In this document: positions 47,778 through 57,014 of the stretch, in pieces
Numbering within the stretch: the stretch's first letter is position 1
How the letters are laid out: each line of letters starts with the position of its first letter
Origin: Chytriomyces cf. hyalinus JEL632
Lineage: Eukaryota > Chytridiomycota > Chytridiomycetes > Chytridiales > Chytriomycetaceae
Reading direction: 5' to 3'
Length of the DNA stretch: 64,000 nucleotides
NCBI GenBank assembly: GCA_025435555.1
Contig: JAIWWG010000114.1
Span: 24,596 to 88,595, forward strand
Position numbers and translations under genes: made by a program
The notes under the pieces: model-generated
Told to the model about the DNA's origin: nothing
The model's database searches: none
What the model saw: the letters and a program-made list of their open reading frames with translations, nothing else

Positions 47778-48578
47778 ATGCTCAATGAGCAAAGCCGCCT
47801 AGGTATCCTGATGGCTTGCGCTTCGTTTCCCACGATGCAGTACCATCTCAGGTTTCGTGCCGGAAACACCAGCTCCACCATCAGTTTGAATGCGCTGCAT
47901 GAATCAGAAGGCTTCAATGCAAGTGTCAACAGCGCGTTGACAGCTTGCTGGAACAACGCAATGCCAGTACATAACGGTTTAAATGAACAAGAGGGGATAC
48001 GGGGGCGAATATACCAGAACAAGCTACCCACGATGGCCTCGGATTCGTTGCATGCATGTTCCAATTTTAGCCAACCAAACGCACCACGCCAATATCAAAC
48101 CAAAAACTCGTTTCACGGATACAAGCAAACAATGCGAGAAAAAGAACGAATGGGCGTTGCCGTTGAGTTGTGCAATTTGGCAATTGTCGGTCTTTCATCT
48201 TTGGCGTTACTGTTTTTTTTTATACTTGCGACACCCATGGTGCTACCGATCGTGATCCGCATGTGCTGTGGATTGGGCGTGCCGCAAAATTACGAGGATA
48301 GGTCCCGAATGCAAGTGGCAGTAAAACGGGTGCTGCAGAAGCTGCCGCTGATGGAATACAGCGGTAACTGCAGTAGTGTTGGTCAAAACACTTCAGCAAG
48401 CACAAAAACGCGATTCTCGCATGCGCGATGTACCATTTGCTTGGATGAGTACGGTACGTTTGAGAAGGTACGTGTCTTGCCGTGTGGGCATGAGTTTCAT
48501 CCAATTTGTGTGGACGCGTGGTTGTTGAATGTGGTGGAGATCTGTCCTTTGTGCAAGAGATCGGTGCTTCCGCGTTGA
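47778..48578 (+). CDS. Single-TM RING-H2 protein, probable E3 ligase
   Basis: One uninterrupted 266-aa frame, unusual here because most neighbours are intron-rich. A luminal-looking N-terminal region with several Asn-X-Ser/Thr sites (NTSST, NASVNS) is followed by a TM segment (AIVGLSSLALLFFFILATPMVLPIVI) at about residues 137-160, then a C-terminal RING-H2: CTICLDEYGTFEKVRVLPCGHEFHPICVDAWLL with final CPLC. The spacing is that of C3H2C3 RINGs in GRAIL/RNF13-type and ATL-type membrane ligases. There is no clear signal peptide, so the orientation is inferred. Substrates unknown. Confidence 0.85.
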   Translation: MLNEQSRLGILMACASFPTMQYHLRFRAGNTSSTISLNALHESEGFNASVNSALTACWNNAMPVHNGLNEQEGIRGRIYQNKLPTMASDSLHACSNFSQPNAPRQYQTKNSFHGYKQTMREKERMGVAVELCNLAIVGLSSLALLFFFILATPMVLPIVIRMCCGLGVPQNYEDRSRMQVAVKRVLQKLPLMEYSGNCSSVGQNTSASTKTRFSHARCTICLDEYGTFEKVRVLPCGHEFHPICVDAWLLNVVEICPLCKRSVLPR

Positions 48579-48761
48579 AGAGGGGGGAGCGGTTTGCTTC
48601 TCATGGAATGGAGACTACTTTTGTTTTGAATTTCAATTTATTTTTTTTTCATTTCTTTCTGACAGTGAATAAAGAGTACAGATATGTTTTTTCAAGAAGA
48701 CTGCGCGTCCAGAAACAGGCCAAGATCCCATTTCGGATACAGCACCGCCTGCGCAAAGAGA

Positions 48762-49766
48762 TCAGACATCGATAAGAAAAACATATGTGCTGAGGGTCAC
48801 CTTTGGAGCTGACTTCTTTTCTTTAATTGCAGGTTCGCTAAGGCAGTCACGCAAAACGGTTGCTTGCCGAACGATGCGTTCTAGCGCTGTATCGGGCGAA
48901 AGGTTTTGATGCGCTGTCGAGGGGAAAAAAAAAATTCAAAGTCAGGGAATACGTAGCAGATACTTTCGAAGCATACCCAATAAGAAACCATTCAGATGGG
49001 TGGCGACTTCTTCGCGGCGTTGCAGCGATAAATAATGTGCGAGCGGGGATGTGTATGGATCGGTATATGCAATGAGGGAGACGATATCTCGGAGAGCATC
49101 GTGATGCTTCGGATTCAAGTCACCGTATTGACCGAGTTCTGAGTGCAGAAGGAGTTTTGAAATTCTGCAACGAGACAAAAAGAGGCCACCACCAAAGCAA
49201 AACAAAGACAAATATAAACCTTCTTGGGCAAAGCGAAGCGCATCAACACTCGAGACACGGACTAGCTCAATAAACTGCTGGGTGTGCAAAAGAAAACAGA
49301 CTGCTGTACTATCTGCTGAGGCAGCCTTGAGAGCTCCTGGAAAAGCGGCGTCGGCAGCTGCGACGGCGTCAGCTATGCGGCCTGCAAGCACGAGCGAGTT
49401 GAGGTTCTTTCGTACGGCAAGCGACTGGGCTGCAACGAGCGAGGCGGCAGATGCAAAGGGCGGTTTCGTTGTAGTTTGACCAGTTGTTGCCGAGTTGTCC
49501 GCATCAATGTCCATCTCCATCGCTGTTTCCGAAGACTCGACCGCGTTGTTCGTTGCCGCGTCGCCGTCTCGGTGCTTGCCACCCGCCGCAACTCCGAACG
49601 CACGGGCAGTCTCGGTGTAGCATCCGTGCACAAGGTACTCGCCAATCAGTGCGTGTGTCGCTGCTTCGCTGCTGCTAACATTCGTCCGCCCGTACAACTC
49701 AGCAGCCGTGTCCACATATCCGTTGCCTTCCTCCGCCAATTGCTGACTTGTCACAATTGTGTTCAT
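48762..49766 (-). CDS. LisH-CTLH-CRA protein, RanBPM/Gid1-like without SPRY
   Basis: Three exons: ATG 49766 to ~49221, ~49143 to ~48981, ~48918 to 48762. N-terminal LisH-type block (THALIGEYLVHGCYTETARAF), acidic linker, CTLH-like RKNLNSLVLAGRIADAVAAAD, then CRA: HTQQFIELVRVSSVDALRFAQ and LRDIVSLIAYTDPYTSPLAHYL with QRREEVATHLN. The CRA phrasing (YTDPYTSPxxxxL..xQR..V) is closer to RanBP9/10 and Vid30/Gid1 than to Gid8, yet the SPRY domain that precedes it in those proteins is absent. Probably a member of the CTLH/GID ubiquitin-ligase complex. The intron between FAQE and ELGQY uses an acceptor in CACTCAG; the nearer AG would bring an in-frame stop. Confidence 0.8.
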
Positions 49767-50350
49767 TCTGCCACTTATTTTTGGCCAATCAGTTTATTTG
49801 TTGGGGTCTACATAAACAGCTGTCTGCGCACTACTGTCCCCTTCCTTGCCAAGTGGTGATGTGCGTCACTCGCTAAACAACCCACAGAGCAGCAGTAGGC
49901 CCAGCCAACCCAGTGAATTCACCAACCTTTATCCTGAAACATACCTCACTATGCAGGATGAACGCTTATTGCAAAAGCGTTCATCCCTGCCTTCAAACAA
50001 CCACACTATTTAGAACTTGGAACGAATGGAAACTGTAGTGATTTGCTGGCAGTTTTGTCCTGAAAGTTCAGAAACTTCCGCGTTTTTCACGAGAATTTCT
50101 GAACAAAGATGAAAGCACAAACAGCTTGAGGTTGCCAGTGTCAAATTCAAGGAACAATCACTCGTGAAGCAGCACAACAGGATGGTTGTGGCTGCATTTG
50201 AGGAGGAATGTAAAATCGGCGCATGGAGGTATTTTCCCATTCTTTTTTTTTTTTTTCTTTTTTTTTCTTTGGTTGCTCTTCTGGACACTAACAAATTCAC
50301 TGCCTTCAGACCATTCAGTCCAAATCAAGACAAAGTAGCTGAGGACCAAT
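49767..50350. other. Intergenic region upstream of the CTLH gene, left of the transposon
   Basis: About 580 bp with no supported gene. It contains the hairpin at 49953-49990 and a T/C-rich tract at 50237-50275. It presumably includes the promoter of the leftward CTLH gene. Confidence 0.4.
49953..49990. repeat. Inverted repeat able to form a hairpin
   Basis: GCAGGATGAACGCTT and AAGCGTTCATCCCTGC are inverted around an 8-nt loop; the stem is about 15 bp with one bulged C. Its role is unknown: it could be a cruciform, a protein site, or the scar of a small element. Confidence 0.6.
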
Positions 50351-50625
50351 TTTACCCCCCACATGCCCACACCCTCTTTCTGTGGAGATTCTCTGATAAA
50401 TTTTTGAATTGTTGAAGCTGCAACTGCGGCAAGTGACAAATTAACTCAACTTTGAACAGTGTGGTTGTTTATTTACACTGAAATATAGTGAGGGGTGGTG
50501 TGATGGATATAAGTGAGACTCTCTGCTGAAAAATGTTGTGTTCTTTGAATGAGAGTATTGTGTGTGGTCAAAGAAAAAGTTCAGCCGGCTGGATTTTTTG
50601 GACCAAAAATAGACAAACATAAGTA
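50351..50625 (+). repeat. Left terminal inverted repeat
   Basis: Matches the reverse complement of 57015-57334 in long blocks with gaps. The best block is TGCGGCAAGTGACAAATTAA followed by CTCAACTTTGAACAGTGTG (50428-50466); others are CTTTCTGTGGAGATTCTCT (50375-50393) and AATGAGAGTATTGTGTGT (50548-50565). Divergence between arms suggests an old insertion. Confidence 0.8.
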
Positions 50626-50919
50626 ACAACTATTTTGCAAAAGAAATTTACCTGAAGGACTGTTTCAAGTACGTAAATTTATGCAATACGTGCTGTTGGA
50701 ATCCCCGGCTAAGTATGGCTGTCCATGACTTCGAGAATTGGGTGGTTTAGCAAGAGTTATTTTGTGTCATTTTTATGACACTGTCTTTATTACAAATTTA
50801 CCGCACTCAAAGTTAAGCATAAAAGGAGGCATGTATTGGAGAATAAACATCACTCTTTCACACAAATTCAATATGCACTGATTGCAAGCATAAGCCATCC
50901 TCTCATATTGGCCAATGGC

Positions 50920-51595
50920 AGGCACTGAAGAACAATGTCAAATACAGCTCCCTCTGGTACAAGCAAAAGCTTCGCTGTGAACGACGGACCTTCCGGGCAT
51001 TGCTGCAGCTTATTGAGACAGAATGGCCATATGTACATGAACGAATTCACTGGAACACACACTTTGCGATTGAAGAACGACTGGCTGTCACTCTGCACTA
51101 TCTTGCCCACCCTGGAACACTGGATGAGTCAGCTTCATTTGCCGGGATGAGCAAGAGTTCCGCCAGTTGATACATTTGCCAGGTTGTTGCTGTCATCAAC
51201 AGTCAGCTGAAACCAATCTTCGCGCAAATGCCTCAAACTGCACAAGATTGGGAGAGCTGCAAAATTGGAATATTTTGGCATGCAGGATTTCCAAATGCCT
51301 ACCTTGCTATTGATGGTTCTTTGATCGAAATTGAGCGGCTGTATGAGTTTGAGGGCTATTACTGCAGATACTTTTATCCCGCACTGAACATGCAAATTGT
51401 CATCGATGCCAATATGATCATTTGTGATTTCGACATCCAACCAGGCTCTCAAAATGACAAGCAGATCTTCCGATCCTCCTGATTTGGCAAAAACATCCAC
51501 TGCTGTCTTCCCAAGAATGGCCACATTGTCAGTGATGCTGGCTGCACTTTCTATTCACATGTCATGATCCCGTATGACATCCACGAAGGCATCCA
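50920..51595 (+). pseudogene. Harbinger-type DDE transposase remnant (plus strand)
   Basis: A single frame starting near WQALKNNVKYSSLWYKQ reads through a helix-turn-helix-like region (FAIEERLAVTLHYLAHPGTL, SASFAGMSKSSAS) into the DDE core: YLAIDGSLIEIERL (first D), EGYYCRYFYPALNMQIVID, IQPGSQNDKQIFRSS (second D block), and HIVSDAGCTFYSHVMIPYD (third D block). Two in-frame TGA stops interrupt it, at about 51168 and 51480; each would be CGA (Arg) with one C-to-T change. Reading frame is lost after 51590, where a different frame opens. No functional transposase is likely from this copy. Confidence 0.75.
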
Positions 51596-52282
51596 ATGCC
51601 TGCCTTGCGACTTCTTCCAGTGCTCAAGAAGTACAAGTCTCAAAAACTTGAGCAAGGAGCCATTCAGCTGGATGCCATCGACTTTGATGGGACGTATGAT
51701 GAGCTCAAGCAAACCCTCTGGGAGCTTGTGCAACCCAAAATCAAAGGTCTTGCACGTATTGTGGACAATGAGCTTCAGTTGGATCAGACGGTGCAGACAA
51801 TTGACAGTATTTCGAACTTTGTGGTCATCAGCAAAAGCAGCAGGTCCTACACGTTTGGAGGTTTGTGATTATCTTGTCACTTCGGCAAGTTTGCACATTA
51901 ACTCTGGAATCTGTTTCTAGAGGTTACCACTCCATTGCACGCTATCAATGAAGATCTCTCGAATATCACAAAGCAGGGCAGTGTCGATTCTCTGACAATG
52001 TTTATATTTGTCTATTCTCCTCACCTCGCAAAAGTTAGGGACTATGAGCGCGTAAAGGATCAAATCACTGGTGGTGCAGCTGCACAAGACCGTGCTGGAG
52101 CCCCCAATCAGAAACGATTTGACAAAATTGTTTCCAGACTCCGAGAACTCCACACAGGATTGATTGGCAAAGATATGGTCTGGAATAGCTGGGCTGGGAT
52201 GCTATTGCACAATCAAGAAACTCTGGAAGAGCAAATTGTATTGCCCCCACCACCTCAGATCACAATCTTGTTTGAGCAGTAG
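51596..52282 (+). CDS. Intact unknown ORF inside the transposon
   Basis: Two exons (51596-~51862 and ~51921-52282; GTTTGT...TTCTAG intron) join in frame to about 210 aa without stops, unlike the flanking transposase. The first part is acidic and helical (IDFDGTYDELKQTLWELV, ARIVDNELQLDQTVQTIDS), the second has SLTMFIFVYSPHLAKV, an Ala/Gly-rich stretch and ELHTGLIGKDMVWNSWAG, ending in Pro-rich PPPPQITILFEQ. I recognise no family. It may be the second protein of the left element. The ATG lies in overlapping sequence of the transposase frame. Confidence 0.45.
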
Positions 52283-52399
52283 TCTTGCACGGAACAGCAG
52301 TTGCATCATATCAAGCACTCCCTTTGAATTGCAATTGATGTAGTTGAAGAATAGGACACATCAATCAGATCTTTGAAGTGATCAATTGAGTATACTTTG

Positions 52400-52777
52400 T
52401 TAGACTTACAAAATCAGGTGCATGAGCAGCTGCGAAATTTATCGGCACATAAGCGCGCTATTTGGAACATTTTGAACGCCCATGGTAAAGGTAGCTACTT
52501 GGGTAGCATCCATGCTAGCAGGGCCAGCAGAGGGAGAAAGTGCTGCCTTACTCTGGTAAGTAGTGGCAGGCTTTGTAGGGACCAGCTGCTTCTTGGAAGG
52601 GCCTCCTTCAGCAGGATCCTCAGCTTGGTGTCCACTTGGGGCAGGAAGACCACTGGTAGCAGGACCACTTGGAGCTTAAGGACCACTTGGAGAACAGGGG
52701 CCTGAGAGACAGAGGGTGGTTGACACAGCTTCACTGAGACTGGCCATGGCAGCTTGATCCTTGGCAGAACTTGACAT
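52400..52777 (-). pseudogene. Broken Ser/Pro-rich ORF inside the transposon
   Basis: From ATG 52777 the minus frame reads MSSSAKDQAAMASLSEA, then SGPCSPSGP, a TAA, and again APSGPATSGLPAPSG, EDPAEGGPSKKQLVP and onward to about 52445. The repeated PSGP unit continues after the stop, so this appears to be a Pro/Ser-rich protein with one nonsense codon. Convergent with the ORF at 51596-52282. Function unknown. Confidence 0.35.
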
Positions 52778-52799
52778 TGTGTTTGGTTTTGAACTTGGG

Positions 52800-53230
52800 C
52801 TGATAAGTATTTATTATCTTAAGGGTGAATCACAACACATCAAAACAGCTCTCGTTATATACATTTTTGTCTCCCATAAAATCTAATTAGGCTTTCTTCA
52901 ATTTCACTTCTCAGCCACCTTTTTTTCCATTTCATTTGTCATAATTGAGATTTTCAGTCAGAAAAGTCATTATGGATGTGAAATCACTCATTTGTCATTT
53001 TCCAGTTTGAAATTGCTGAAAAAGTGAGTCATTGCTCACAAATCAGTTTTCAGGCTGATTCATTAATCAGAACTGGGCTGACAGCAAAGGCTTGTCAATT
53101 ATAATCAATATCCCCACAGTGGGTAAGGTTATTGATTAATTGCTTGACTGGCTTGACATATTAGTCATACAAAAGTGGTAATAGAATACTTGTCTAAGTT
53201 GATTTCTATTTCCTCTTCTTCTGCTTATTT
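52800..53230. other. AT-rich non-coding stretch within the transposon
   Basis: No supported ORF. Several short imperfect inverted motifs built on TGAGTCATT / AATGACAAATGAG occur at 52975-53070, which could be a small MITE-like remnant, but no paired ends were found. Confidence 0.3.
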
Positions 53231-53234
53231 CCCT

Positions 53235-53345
53235 ATAAAGATCAGAAGATAGCTGCATGAAGTTGGCAGCAGTGTGGGTTGAACCAGTGACCTGTGGGTC
53301 TGTGGTTGCAAACCTTAACAGCTGTGCCAGAATCATACAAATTTC
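53235..53345 (-). repeat. tRNA-derived SINE-like remnant
   Basis: On the minus strand TGGCACAGCTGTTAAGG resembles a tRNA D-arm/A-box and CACTGGTTCAACCCACAC contains a near-canonical B box (GGTTCAA), about 45 nt apart, as in tRNA-related SINEs. The anticodon arm does not pair, and acceptor halves (GGCA...TGCTGCC) are only partly complementary, so this is not a working tRNA gene. A tail continues left to about 53150. Confidence 0.45.
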
Positions 53346-53349
53346 ATAC

Positions 53350-53639
53350 ATTTGCTTTCCAACTATGTTTATACTTGATCAGAGCAAGAATAGTTGAAAT
53401 CATGTGATAGAATAAGCTATCGTCATCTACAAGTCTGCACCCTTTATAGAATACAAGTATTCATGTATTCATTCCTTGTTATAGTATCTACTAGATGTTT
53501 ACCCTACTCAATGTCATAATTCATGCCCATGCGTATTGAGGTTGGTGGAATGGTGAGGTGCGTGACTCTTCTTTATCTGCAGTAGAGAATAAGAGATGAA
53601 TCGGGGAGAATTAACCTTTATTGAAGTAAACAGTGCTCC
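53350..53639. other. Non-coding stretch within the transposon
   Basis: AT-rich sequence with no ORF, no homology I recognise and no obvious repeat, lying between the SINE-like remnant and the end of the minus-strand transposase. Confidence 0.3.
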
Positions 53640-55128
53640 ATCACTTGAGACTGATATTCAACACCTCCCCGCAATCCAGACTGATATTAAAGAATCATAC
53701 TCTAGGTTGCCTTGGCACCACTCCTTCAGATGATACCTCACTCCGTGGTAGGGAACATGAACATTGTCCCACTGCGCATAACTTGCATCTGCAACATACA
53801 ATCTCCCTTCTGGAATGACAAATCCATTTTCGTATGCATCTGCAAGCACTTTGCCGTCATGAGCAGAACCCTCCCAGCCTGCATGAATGAACTGAAACTT
53901 CATGTCAAAGCCACAAACACCAAGCATGTTCTGTGTCAGCAATCTGCCTTTACAACATCGGTATGGGTTGCTTTCAGTTTCACCTACAATGGCACTGATG
54001 TGCATCCTGTCAAATGCTCCAATACAGCTGTCGAAGAATGGGGAGAATTTGGGATTGAGTGCAATTTCAGGGGGTTTGGACTATCTGCTTGCAGCAGGCA
54101 CATGAATTTCAGTTGCAGCTTTAGGAGGGCATTCAGTACCCCTTGAAAAGATCAACTGACAGTATCTGCAGAGCGTTGAAATCGCTCTTGCGTCGCACCG
54201 TTGGAGTTATTCCCTCCCACAACATACAGGCAAATGGCGACTTGCTCAAATGGCTGCATGAACCGAGTTGTTGGAAGTGCTCTAGTCGACACTAGCAGGT
54301 GCACCAAGCCACTGAAAAGAAAAGCCTCAATAAAAGAACAACAGCAAAAATGAAAGCTCACTTACTCAAAGGTTTTAGTGTTCATCCGAAGGGCGTTGAG
54401 GATTCTAGTGGGATGTCCGCAGCAGATTTCTTGCAGCCACATGCTTCCTCTCAGGATGGAAGTGTGCCATGGGACTCAGATCTGCCTGCAGAGGTTCTTG
54501 TCGATGAGCGAGATAGTTATGCGAAGAATCATCATTAACAAGGTTTTCTTGATGGTGCATTCAAGCTCCTGCCTTTGAGTCAAAGGAGGTATGGTCATTT
54601 TGGTGACAGTTTGACTGTTTGGTGCAAGTTGATTAGCTGTCCTGATAACCTGTAAGGGCGCTTCAAACATACCAAATGCCCTGGGTGCAGGTTGACTGTG
54701 ACCAAGCCTGAGTGATTGTGAGGTTTATGATGGGAACAGCAGCAGATGCCTTTTGTAGCAACTGTGCTGTTTGCGGGGACTATGGGTGGCTGGAAACAGC
54801 AGCGCCTGTGTTGGTGCTGGGCTGAAGTGTTGGTGCTGGAGGGTGGAGTGCTGGAGGTGCAGTGCTGGAGGTGCAGTGCTGGAGGGTAGAGTGTTGGAGG
54901 TGGTGGCTGAAGTGTTGGTGCTGGAGGGTGCAGTGCTGGAGGGCGCAGTGCTGGAGGGCGCAGTGCTGGAGGGCGCAGTGCTGGAGGTAGTGGTGGGAGA
55001 GTAGCTCTCGGCAGAGGAGGCAGAGCATTGCTGTTAGTGTTGTTGTGGCAGTGTGTTGGCAGCCGTGCAGTTCTTGCACTTTTTTCTCCTCCACTTGAGG
55101 GGAAATACTGTGACTCATATCCCCTCAT
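53640..55128 (-). pseudogene. Harbinger-type DDE transposase remnant (minus strand)
   Basis: Starts at ATG 55128 (MRGYESQYFPSSGGEK) with a Pro/Ala/Leu repeat region, then RQELECTIKKTLLMMILR, a block ending RILNALRMNTKTF, and a GTAAGT intron to GLVHLLVSTRALPTTRFM, FEQVAICLYVVGG and NGATQERFQRSADTVS, the N-terminal helical domain of Harbinger transposases. A TGA follows TVS and the frame then shifts before PPEIALNPKFSPFFDSC. The catalytic part has CIGAFDRMHI (first D), AGWEGSAHDGKVLADA (second D), YVADASYAQW and VRYHLKEW, but the C-terminal segment after it is lost. So it is broken by a stop, a frameshift and a 3' truncation. Confidence 0.7.
54830..54995. repeat. GC-rich tandem repeat, 15-bp unit
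   Basis: Four or five copies of GGCGCAGTGCTGGAG at 54930-54993 preceded by degenerate copies (GTGCAGTGCTGGAGG) from about 54850. On the minus strand they encode PPALR repeats in the transposase leader; the unit is a multiple of three, so length changes keep frame. Confidence 0.8.
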
Positions 55129-55195
55129 TGCAATGACGCAATAAGGGGAATGGGTGGCACCATCTTTGCGTTTTTTCTTCCAAGAACAAGACGCA

Positions 55196-56526
55196 ATGGC
55201 ACCACGATCAGTGCCACAGACGTCACCCTGCCAGAACGCTCAGCCGTACCAGATACCGGCCCACCCTCCAATCCACTCGCACGCCCAGCCTCCGGCCCAC
55301 ACACATGCCCAGCCTCAAGGGTACGTTCCAACCCAGACCCCTCCAACACAGACCGCTCCAGCCCAGACCACTCCAGTATGGCAACTGCACTCTTGGGCCA
55401 AGGAGGAAGTCTCCTACATGCTGCATTTGCTGTTGATTGAAGCCGATCATGGCAAACAAGCTGCGGGAACGTTCAAGCCTGAATCATGGCAGGTGGTGCT
55501 TGACAAGCTGAACCGAGAGTTCAACATCCAGTTGGACCTCACCCAAATCAAATCCAAGGTCAATGTCCTCAAGCTCAAGCTCGGCACTGCTTTGAAGATG
55601 CGAGACCTCAGCGGTTGGGGTTGGAATTTCTCCATTCATGCACCAACCAATGAAAAAGACGTTGTGAGGGTGTACATTGCGGTAAGCTTTCTTTATGTGT
55701 GTACGTGCATGCCTTGCTGACCATTTTGTTCAGGCTCTACCTAAAGACAAGCAGGCATTGGCGCACAAGCTGATAACTTCTGGTCTCGCTGACTTTGAAT
55801 GTCTGAACTCATTGTTTACGGAGAGCATGGCCACGGGAAGGCTTGCCAGAAGCTCTGTGAACACTGAAGCCCCAGCCCCTCCTGCTCCAGCCCCTCCTGC
55901 TCCAGCCCCACCTACTTCTCCACCATGAATACAACTATACCAGCAAGCCAACACCCAGTTACTGCGGGACCCTCTGACTATTCTCAAGACCTTGTCAACA
56001 ACAACAACATGTTCTCCTTTGCACCACTCCTGCCTTCTCTTGCCTACCCAAAGAGTGGTCCCTCAGGTTTGAGTGCAGTGCTGCAAAACTTAGCCTCAGA
56101 TGCAGCTACTCCGATCATTGGTCACTGGGATTCACCTATTCTGTCATCATACTGTATCAACCCCAAATCCTTTCTTAGCGACGCCTTCTGCTGCCTTCAG
56201 TGAGTTTTCACCTGTTGCTGAATCTTTTTGCCTCTACTGACATTGTTTTATGAACAGCCACTCAACAAAAGAAAGTATCTGCTCTTCTCAGCTCCAGTGA
56301 AAGTGTAGGGGAATGTCCAAAGCACTCCCATACTCTGGTGGCACCTCCATCTGAACTTTCTGTCTTTGCTGAAGGCGTGAAGCCCATTGTTGTTGCCCTG
56401 AATACACCACCAGCACCACCAGCACCACCAGATTTTGGTGAAAGATGTCTTCATCCCAAAGCAATATTTTTGACTGCTGGTTTTGAAATAGATGTAGCTG
56501 TCGATGTCATCAATGGTAGGGTCTGA
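55196..56526 (+). CDS. Myb/SANT-like DNA-binding protein of the Harbinger element
   Basis: ATG 55196 opens a Pro/Gln/Thr-rich leader (PPIHSHAQPPAHTHAQPQG), then a Myb/SANT-like domain: LHSWAKEEVSYMLHLLLIEA, GTFKPESWQVVLDKLN, LTQIKSKVNVLKLKLGTAL and LSGWGWNFS, matching the trihelix (WTKEEE..LL..L, F..E.W..V...N, Q.KNR...LK..Y, SGFGW) of Harbinger partner proteins. An intron (~55682-55734) joins VYIA to ALPKDKQALAHKLI, followed by a run of PAPPAP repeats with a stop at 55926. Further + frames (55925-56203, then after a GTGAGT intron 56259-56526) may be additional exons. Divergent from the transposase start, 67 bp apart. No stop interrupts the Myb domain. Confidence 0.6.
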
Positions 56527-56877
56527 ATCACTGATGTTGAAGCTGTGTGGACTGGCATTTTCATCAACGATTGCACGCCGCATTAAACTGTAGTGTAAGT
56601 TTTTTGGGTCACCACTGTCTCATCACAACATGTCAATTGCATTGACTCACTTGTTACGGAACTTGTTCCAGATATCCTTTCGGGCCGTGTCCACATTTGC
56701 TGTGCGAAGGATCCACTTATCAAGAGTGTTGTTGGGGTTTGTGTGCTGCCGTGGAGTCAGTTTGAGGAGAGGATTGATTCGAATCGAGCGCAGGACTTCA
56801 ACATGGGGGTCAATAGTGTCCTCAACAGTGGATTCGGTGGATTCGATGGGGGTTTCAGTATCAGTGTCCAGTTCCAT
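56248..56877 (-). CDS. Unknown spliced ORF in the right part of the transposon
   Basis: ATG 56877 gives an acidic start (MELDTDTETPIESTE), then LRSIRINPLLKLTPRQ, KWILRTANVDTARKDIWNK, and after a GTGAGT...CTACAG intron (~56583-56652) MRRAIVDENASPHSFNIS and SDPTIDDIDSYIYF. The reading is plausible but overlaps + strand frames of the Myb gene tail, and only one can be coding. No family recognised. Confidence 0.3.
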
Positions 56878-57014
56878 GTTACTCCTGCTTGCAAGATCAT
56901 TCAGTACTCTGCATACAAATGAAACACATTCTTACATGTTTTATTGATCAGTTTGGGACAGTTTGCTCTTCTTTTGGACGGTGCTGGCTTTCAGCTGTTC
57001 TTTTTTTGGCCGTA

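Noticed and set aside
53240-53345. A functional tRNA gene on the minus strand
   Set aside because: The A and B boxes are present but the anticodon arm does not pair and the acceptor stem is incomplete.
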